From the NCBI GenBank assembly GCA_030833605.1, contig JAURGV010000068.1, positions 1 to 10,515 on the forward strand: a DNA stretch of 10,515 nucleotides. Reading direction: 5' to 3'. Of this stretch, positions 6,852-10,515 are shown one piece after another; the first letter of the stretch is position 1; every line of letters starts with the position of its first letter. Below the pieces are notes generated by a model. It made no database searches, was not told the DNA's origin, and saw only the letters and a program-made list of their open reading frames with translations. Both the position numbers and the translations under genes were made by a program. Origin of the DNA: Rhodothermales bacterium (lineage in GTDB: Bacteria; Bacteroidota; Rhodothermia; Rhodothermales; UBA10348).

Positions 6852-7547
6852 ACTGATCGATTGACTAAACTCAGAGCCTGAAGTGCTAATCGAAGCACCC
6901 AGTTTATCGACGTCGCAAAGCACTCGAATCCCAAATTCATTTTTCGCTTGGGTCGTAATCGATCCCAAATCAAACGATTCTATTTTGCCCGCCACAAATG
7001 TATTGGCGGCTTCTTCTAGAGCTGCTTGAAGGGCTTGTGTGTCCATCGAATCGAGCTGCCCACAAAGCTCTTCTTTGGAAACCAAGGCTAATTTTTCAGA
7101 AAACAGTTCTTGCGCCATTTGAATTGCGCGCTCTTTTTCCCGCTCGATCACATCATCGAAACTCAGTTCTTCGACTTGAGCGTTAAACTTACGTTCAACT
7201 AGAGACTGAATACGATCAGCCAGCGCAGCTTCATCGAGTGCCGGGATTTTAGATTCTAGCGAATCGTCAACCGAAAGCATCGATTGTTCTTGACATTCAG
7301 CGATGGTTGAATCAACGTCGATTTGCTCGACGCCAGATCTAAAACGTGCAGCCACTTGTTCGTTCACACGCTCCTTAAGGCTCGTGTAATCAATTTCTCC
7401 AATCATGGATGCGACCATCTCGTCGAGCTCGGTCCCGTCCATTGTGGATACTTCATCCACAACTTGCTGCATGAGTGAACGCAGCAGCTGTTTCTTAACT
7501 GCTTCGCGAGCTTGGCTCGGATCTGTCTGATTCTGTTTCGAAAACAT
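6849..7547 (-). CDS. Helical-repeat protein, likely the N-terminal part of the GvpL/F-like locus
   Basis: 232 residues, acidic, almost wholly helical, with no signal peptide or membrane segment. No family is recognised for most of it. Three related blocks can be aligned by eye: residues 57-88 (starting LKERVNEQVAARF), 109-140 (LADRIQSLVERKF) and 173-204 (LQAALEEAANTF). Each has the pattern hydrophobic helix, V/I-E, then a D/S-F/V-D stretch and another charged helix. The last block runs into EFGIRVLCDVDKL (204-216), which resembles the E-x-G-V-K-V strand in the middle of GvpL/F proteins. The usual GvpL/F N-terminus (the Y-x-Y-G-I opening and the LPMRFGT-type segment) is absent. Start is ATG at 7547; upstream the frame closes at a TAG near 7593. 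No Shine-Dalgarno is seen, and a small hairpin sits about ten bases before the ATG. Function is unknown; a role in gas vesicle assembly or coating is only suggested by what follows. Confidence 0.6.
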   Translation of the reverse strand: MFSKQNQTDPSQAREAVKKQLLRSLMQQVVDEVSTMDGTELDEMVASMIGEIDYTSLKERVNEQVAARFRSGVEQIDVDSTIAECQEQSMLSVDDSLESKIPALDEAALADRIQSLVERKFNAQVEELSFDDVIEREKERAIQMAQELFSEKLALVSKEELCGQLDSMDTQALQAALEEAANTFVAGKIESFDLGSITTQAKNEFGIRVLCDVDKLGASISTSGSEFSQSIS

Positions 7548-7556
7548 GGTAGTTTG

Positions 7557-7600
7557 CCCGGCAATACCGGGATTATCTGAGGGCTTGTTCGGCTACCCTC
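7557..7600 (-). promoter_or_regulatory. Two tandem small hairpins in the leader of the helical-repeat gene
   Basis: CCCGG-5 nt-CCGGG (7557-7571) and GAGGG-12 nt-CCCTC (7579-7600) lie 10 to 53 bases upstream of the ATG at 7547. In the transcript both would fold close to the start codon and could affect initiation. The stems are only 5 bp each, so chance is a real possibility. Confidence 0.25.
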
Positions 7601-7818
7601 GATACCAAGTTCGTGCCTGATTTCCGGAATCCTTTTCAATTCAGGCGAATAAACCGCTTTTAGGAGTCCTTTGGGCCGTTTATGCATGGCTCGCTGCAAC
7701 GAAATGGGATTCCAGGAGCAAAATCGGGAGGGCAAAACAGGGCAAATCGCAGGAATCACTTTCTCTTTTTCGGAAAATTCTGCCTATAAGAAGGGCTGTA
7801 GAAGTTTTAGAGAAAGGG

Positions 7819-7848
7819 TTTGGGAGGGCATTTTCGTTCCGTAAATTG
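7819..7848 (+). promoter_or_regulatory. Bacteroidota-type promoter candidate for pruA
   Basis: TTTG (7819-7822), a 19-base spacer, then TAAATTG (7842-7848). The known Bacteroidota primary promoter has TTTG near -33 and TAnnTTTG near -7 about 19-21 bases apart, so this is a near match, one base short in the second box. Transcription would start near 7855, giving a leader of about 20 bases before the pruA ATG. Confidence 0.4.
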
Positions 7849-7876
7849 AGCCTACAATCAATTCCAGAAGGTGACC

Positions 7877-9526
7877 ATGAACAATCTGTTCTCCAAGACT
7901 CCAACCCCCATTAACGAGCCTGTCCGCTCGTACGCTCCAGGCTCTCCAGAACGAGCATCACTGCGATCCATGCTCAAGAAAATGCGGGGTGAACAGATCG
8001 ATATTCCGGCCTTTATTGGCGGAAAAGAAGTTCGCACGGGAGACACGTTAAACGTGGTCGTGCCTCACGAACATCGCCATATTCTTGGGACGGCCCACCA
8101 ATGTGGCGTACCTGAACTAGAGTCTGCAATCCACAGTGCAGTCGACGCTCGAAACGACTGGATGTACATGGATTGGTCCGACCGCGCTTCCATTTTCTTA
8201 AAAGCAGCCGAGCTGCTCGCTGGCCCATATCGAGATATTATTAATGCCTCAACCATGCTTGGGCAAAGTAAAAATCCGTATCAAGCTGAAATAGATTCCG
8301 CTTGCGAATTGATTGATTTCTTTCGGTTTAACGTCCGATTTATGGAGCAGATTTATAATGATCAGCCCATCTCATCGCCTGGCGTGTGGAACCGCGTTCA
8401 ATACAGAGCGCTCGAAGGATTTGTATTCGCGGTAACCCCGTTTAATTTTACGTCTATTGCTGGCAACCTACCTACCGCACCAGCACTTATGGGGAATACG
8501 GTCCTGTGGAAACCCGCCTCCACGCAGCTTCTTTCGGCGTATTACCTATATAAAATGTTTGAAGAAGCCGGTTTGCCGAAAGGAGTCATTAACATGATTC
8601 CAGGAAAAGGCTCCACCGTCGGAAATACCATTTTCGCTTCTGAGCACTTCACGGGCTTGCACTTTACCGGTTCGACAGGCACATTTAACCATATGTGGTC
8701 CACGATCGGTAACAACATGAACACCTATCGCACCTACCCAAGAGTGGTTGGCGAGACGGGCGGTAAAGATTTCATTGTTGCGCACCCAAGCGCCGATGCC
8801 GTGGCTGTTGGAACAGCTATTGTTCGAGGCGCCTTTGAATATCAAGGTCAAAAGTGCTCTGCAGCTTCCCGTGTATATCTTCCTAAGTCATTGTGGCCCA
8901 TCATCAAAGAAGTGGTTAAAGCCCAATTGGATGAAATTAAAATGGGGCCTGTGGAAGACTTCACCAACTTCATAAATGCAGTTATTGACAAGGCTGCATA
9001 CGATAGTATCACGGGATACATCAAACATGCTAAAACAGCGCCTGGTGTTGAGATATTCCATGGTGGCGGTTTTTCAGATGCGGAAGGATATTTCATTGAA
9101 CCAACCGTACTCGTAACCACGGACCCTAGTTATCGCACCATGTGCGAAGAGATTTTCGGACCGGTGGTGACCATTCACATTTACGACGATTCGAAATATG
9201 CTGAAACGTTGCAACTGTTGAATAAAACGTCTCCATTTGCGTTGACGGGAGCCGTTTTTGCGCAAGATCGAAGTGTGATTGCCGCGACCACAAACGCACT
9301 AAACGACTGTGCCGGTAACTTCTATATCAACGACAAACCTACTGGTGCGGTAGTTGGCCAGCAGCCATTCGGTGGAGCACGCGCGTCTGGTACCAACGAC
9401 AAAGCGGGTTCATTCTTGAATCTAGTCCGTTGGACATCAGCACGCTCCATTAAAGAGACCTTTGTGCCTGCGCATCATTTTAGCTACCCATTTCATCAAG
9501 CAGACCCAAGCGACATCAAAATCTAA
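7877..9526 (+). CDS. pruA: L-glutamate gamma-semialdehyde dehydrogenase (1-pyrroline-5-carboxylate dehydrogenase)
   Basis: NAD-dependent oxidation of glutamate semialdehyde, in equilibrium with pyrroline-5-carboxylate, to glutamate; the last step of proline and arginine/ornithine breakdown. The 549 residues match the stand-alone PruA of Bacteroidota (about 540-550), not the fused PutA. Visible features: NEPVRSYAPGSPER near the N-terminus, TPFNFTSIAGN (about 187-197), FTGSTG (about 263-268), the general-base Glu293 in VGETGGKD, the catalytic Cys327 in YQGQKCSAASR, EEIFGPV (about 424-430) and the PFGGARASGTNDKAG signature (about 497-511). I chose ATG 7877 because AGAAGG lies five bases before it; the frame also contains a GTG two codons earlier. 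The stop overlaps the next gene's ATG by one base, so both are probably one operon. Confidence 0.96.
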   Translation: MNNLFSKTPTPINEPVRSYAPGSPERASLRSMLKKMRGEQIDIPAFIGGKEVRTGDTLNVVVPHEHRHILGTAHQCGVPELESAIHSAVDARNDWMYMDWSDRASIFLKAAELLAGPYRDIINASTMLGQSKNPYQAEIDSACELIDFFRFNVRFMEQIYNDQPISSPGVWNRVQYRALEGFVFAVTPFNFTSIAGNLPTAPALMGNTVLWKPASTQLLSAYYLYKMFEEAGLPKGVINMIPGKGSTVGNTIFASEHFTGLHFTGSTGTFNHMWSTIGNNMNTYRTYPRVVGETGGKDFIVAHPSADAVAVGTAIVRGAFEYQGQKCSAASRVYLPKSLWPIIKEVVKAQLDEIKMGPVEDFTNFINAVIDKAAYDSITGYIKHAKTAPGVEIFHGGGFSDAEGYFIEPTVLVTTDPSYRTMCEEIFGPVVTIHIYDDSKYAETLQLLNKTSPFALTGAVFAQDRSVIAATTNALNDCAGNFYINDKPTGAVVGQQPFGGARASGTNDKAGSFLNLVRWTSARSIKETFVPAHHFSYPFHQADPSDIKI

Positions 9527-10515
9527 TGAGCAGACGATTCAAGGTTGTACAGTACGGTATCGGACCGATTGGTATTTCGTGCCTCAAAACGGTTCTATCG
9601 AAGAAAAGCCACATCGAATTGGTCGGCGTTATTGATATCGATCCCACTAAAGTTGGGAAAGACATTGGTGATGTTTTGGGATTACCTGAAAAAACGGGTG
9701 TGGTGGTTTCCGCAGATGCCGCGGCAGTCCTGTCCTCGACCAAACCGGACGTTGTGTTACACACTACATCCTCGTTTTTAGCGAGGATGTACGATCAACT
9801 CATTCTTTGCGCATCACACGGTGCAAATGTTGTTTCGAGTACTGAAGAACTGTCTTATCCGTATGGCCGACATCCTTCCATTTCAGCTGAGCTGGATAAA
9901 GTGGCAAAGGAAAACGGTGTTACGTTGCTTGGCACAGGGGTTAATCCTGGCTATGCTATGGATGCGTTGGCTCTAATGGCGACCGGCGTCTGTAACTCCG
10001 TTTCATCTATCAAGGTGAATCGGGAAGTCAACGCCGGGCTTCGCAGGCTGCCTCTTCAGCAAAAAGTGGGTGCGGGGATTACCGAAGCACAGTTTGCGGA
10101 GAAAAAAGCTACGGGCATGTTTGGCCATATCGGACTGGTAGAAAGCATTCGGTTAATTGCGGATGGAATGGGATGGTCTATTGATCGAATTGAAGAAATT
10201 CTAGAGCCTGTGATTTCTCCAAAACAGGTTGTTACGCCCTATTTGACCGTTGAAAAAGGCCAAGTGGCCGGTATTCATCACCACGCCTACGGATACGATG
10301 GCAATGAAAAACTCATTTCGCTAGATCTGAAGATGTTCGTTGGGGCCGAAAACCCACGGGATGAAGTAGTAGCAGAAAGTGATCCACCGATGAACGTGTT
10401 GGTTCGTGGTGGCATTTTCGGTGATACCGCTACGGTGGCCACGCTGGTAAATAGTATTCCTTTGGTTTTTGATGCTCCTGCGGGCCTAAAAACGGTAAAA
10501 GACATTCCGCTTTTA
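9526..10515 (+). CDS. 2,4-diaminopentanoate dehydrogenase-like NAD(P)-dependent oxidoreductase, 3' end beyond right edge
   Basis: 330 codons open from ATG 9526 to the edge with no stop. The N-terminus is a Rossmann fold (FKVVQYGIGPIGISCL, glycines 11, 13 and 16; VGVIDID about 33-39). It continues with DVVLHTTSSF, a strand ending VVSSTEE, and the GTGVNPGYAMD segment (about 136-146), then an alpha/beta C-terminal domain. This is the pattern of proteins annotated as dihydrodipicolinate-reductase-like or 2,4-diaminopentanoate dehydrogenase (Ord of clostridial ornithine fermentation), which are about 340-350 residues, so only a few codons are missing. It is not a classical DapB, which is about 240-270 residues. 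Start overlaps the pruA stop by one base (TAATG), implying coupled expression. The link to pruA suggests amino acid catabolism, but the actual substrate in an organism of this type is not established. Confidence 0.75.
   Translation, partial: MSRRFKVVQYGIGPIGISCLKTVLSKKSHIELVGVIDIDPTKVGKDIGDVLGLPEKTGVVVSADAAAVLSSTKPDVVLHTTSSFLARMYDQLILCASHGANVVSSTEELSYPYGRHPSISAELDKVAKENGVTLLGTGVNPGYAMDALALMATGVCNSVSSIKVNREVNAGLRRLPLQQKVGAGITEAQFAEKKATGMFGHIGLVESIRLIADGMGWSIDRIEEILEPVISPKQVVTPYLTVEKGQVAGIHHHAYGYDGNEKLISLDLKMFVGAENPRDEVVAESDPPMNVLVRGGIFGDTATVATLVNSIPLVFDAPAGLKTVKDIPLL

Larger units (their letters stand above)
7548..7870. other. Divergent intergenic region, no gene seen
   Basis: About 323 bases between the minus-strand GvpL/F-like unit and pruA. 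Frames open here have no recognisable protein character. Visible structure: small dyads CCCGG/CCGGG (7557-7571) and GAGGG/CCCTC (7579-7600) near the minus-strand start; GCCTGA (7615-7620) with TCAGGC (7641-7646); a short direct repeat AGGGCAAA around 7730-7745; an 8-bp dyad CTTTCTCT (7759-7766) with AGAGAAAG (7809-7816); and a promoter-like element before pruA. It should contain both divergent promoters. Confidence 0.6.

Noticed and set aside
7403..7759. Minus-strand frame of 118 codons across the upstream region of the helical-repeat gene
   Set aside because: It overlaps the start of that gene in another frame, its composition (many Arg, Pro, Ser, Cys) looks like an antisense or out-of-frame reading, and no domain is recognisable.
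7759..7816. 8-bp dyad CTTTCTCT/AGAGAAAG as a regulatory structure before pruA
   Set aside because: The arms are 42 bases apart and low in complexity; in an A/T- and purine-rich region this can easily occur by chance.

Overview
The window looks like an ordinary stretch of chromosome from a member of the Bacteroidota or a close relative. The pointers are the Bacteroidota-type PruA and PurC sequences, the general lack of Shine-Dalgarno sequences (purC, for example, starts directly on the stop codon of the gene before it), and a TTTG-N19-TAAATTG promoter-like element before pruA. This placement is inferred from remembered family features, not from a search.

Left to right: (1) 1-1657, minus strand, the first 552 codons of a copper-exporting P1B ATPase (CopA), running off the left edge. 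(2) A divergent intergenic gap with a perfect 7-7-7 dyad next to copA. (3) Plus strand, a LacI-family regulator followed with zero spacing by purC (SAICAR synthase). (4) Minus strand, a tight four-gene run transcribed in the order LolC/E-like ABC permease, 1-Cys peroxiredoxin, moaD, moaE; it converges on purC. (5) A GC-rich hairpin at 6391-6436, probably the terminator of the next minus-strand unit. (6) Minus strand, two consecutive reading segments in the same frame separated only by a TAA: a 232-residue helical-repeat protein, then a 126-residue segment with the C-terminal signature of gas vesicle protein GvpL/GvpF. (7) A 323-base divergent intergenic region. (8) Plus strand, pruA and an overlapping gene for a 2,4-diaminopentanoate dehydrogenase/dihydrodipicolinate-reductase-like oxidoreductase, cut by the right edge.

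Most genes are housekeeping: copper export, purine synthesis, molybdopterin synthase, peroxide defence, lipoprotein export, and proline/ornithine-type amino acid catabolism. The most unusual locus is 6468-7547. The similarity to GvpL/F appears to begin before the in-frame stop and continue after it, while the usual N-terminal half of GvpL/F is replaced by helical repeats, and no gvpA lies in the window. It could be an interrupted gene, a translationally coupled pair, a readthrough case or a sequence error. I found no CRISPR array, insertion sequence, tRNA or rRNA.
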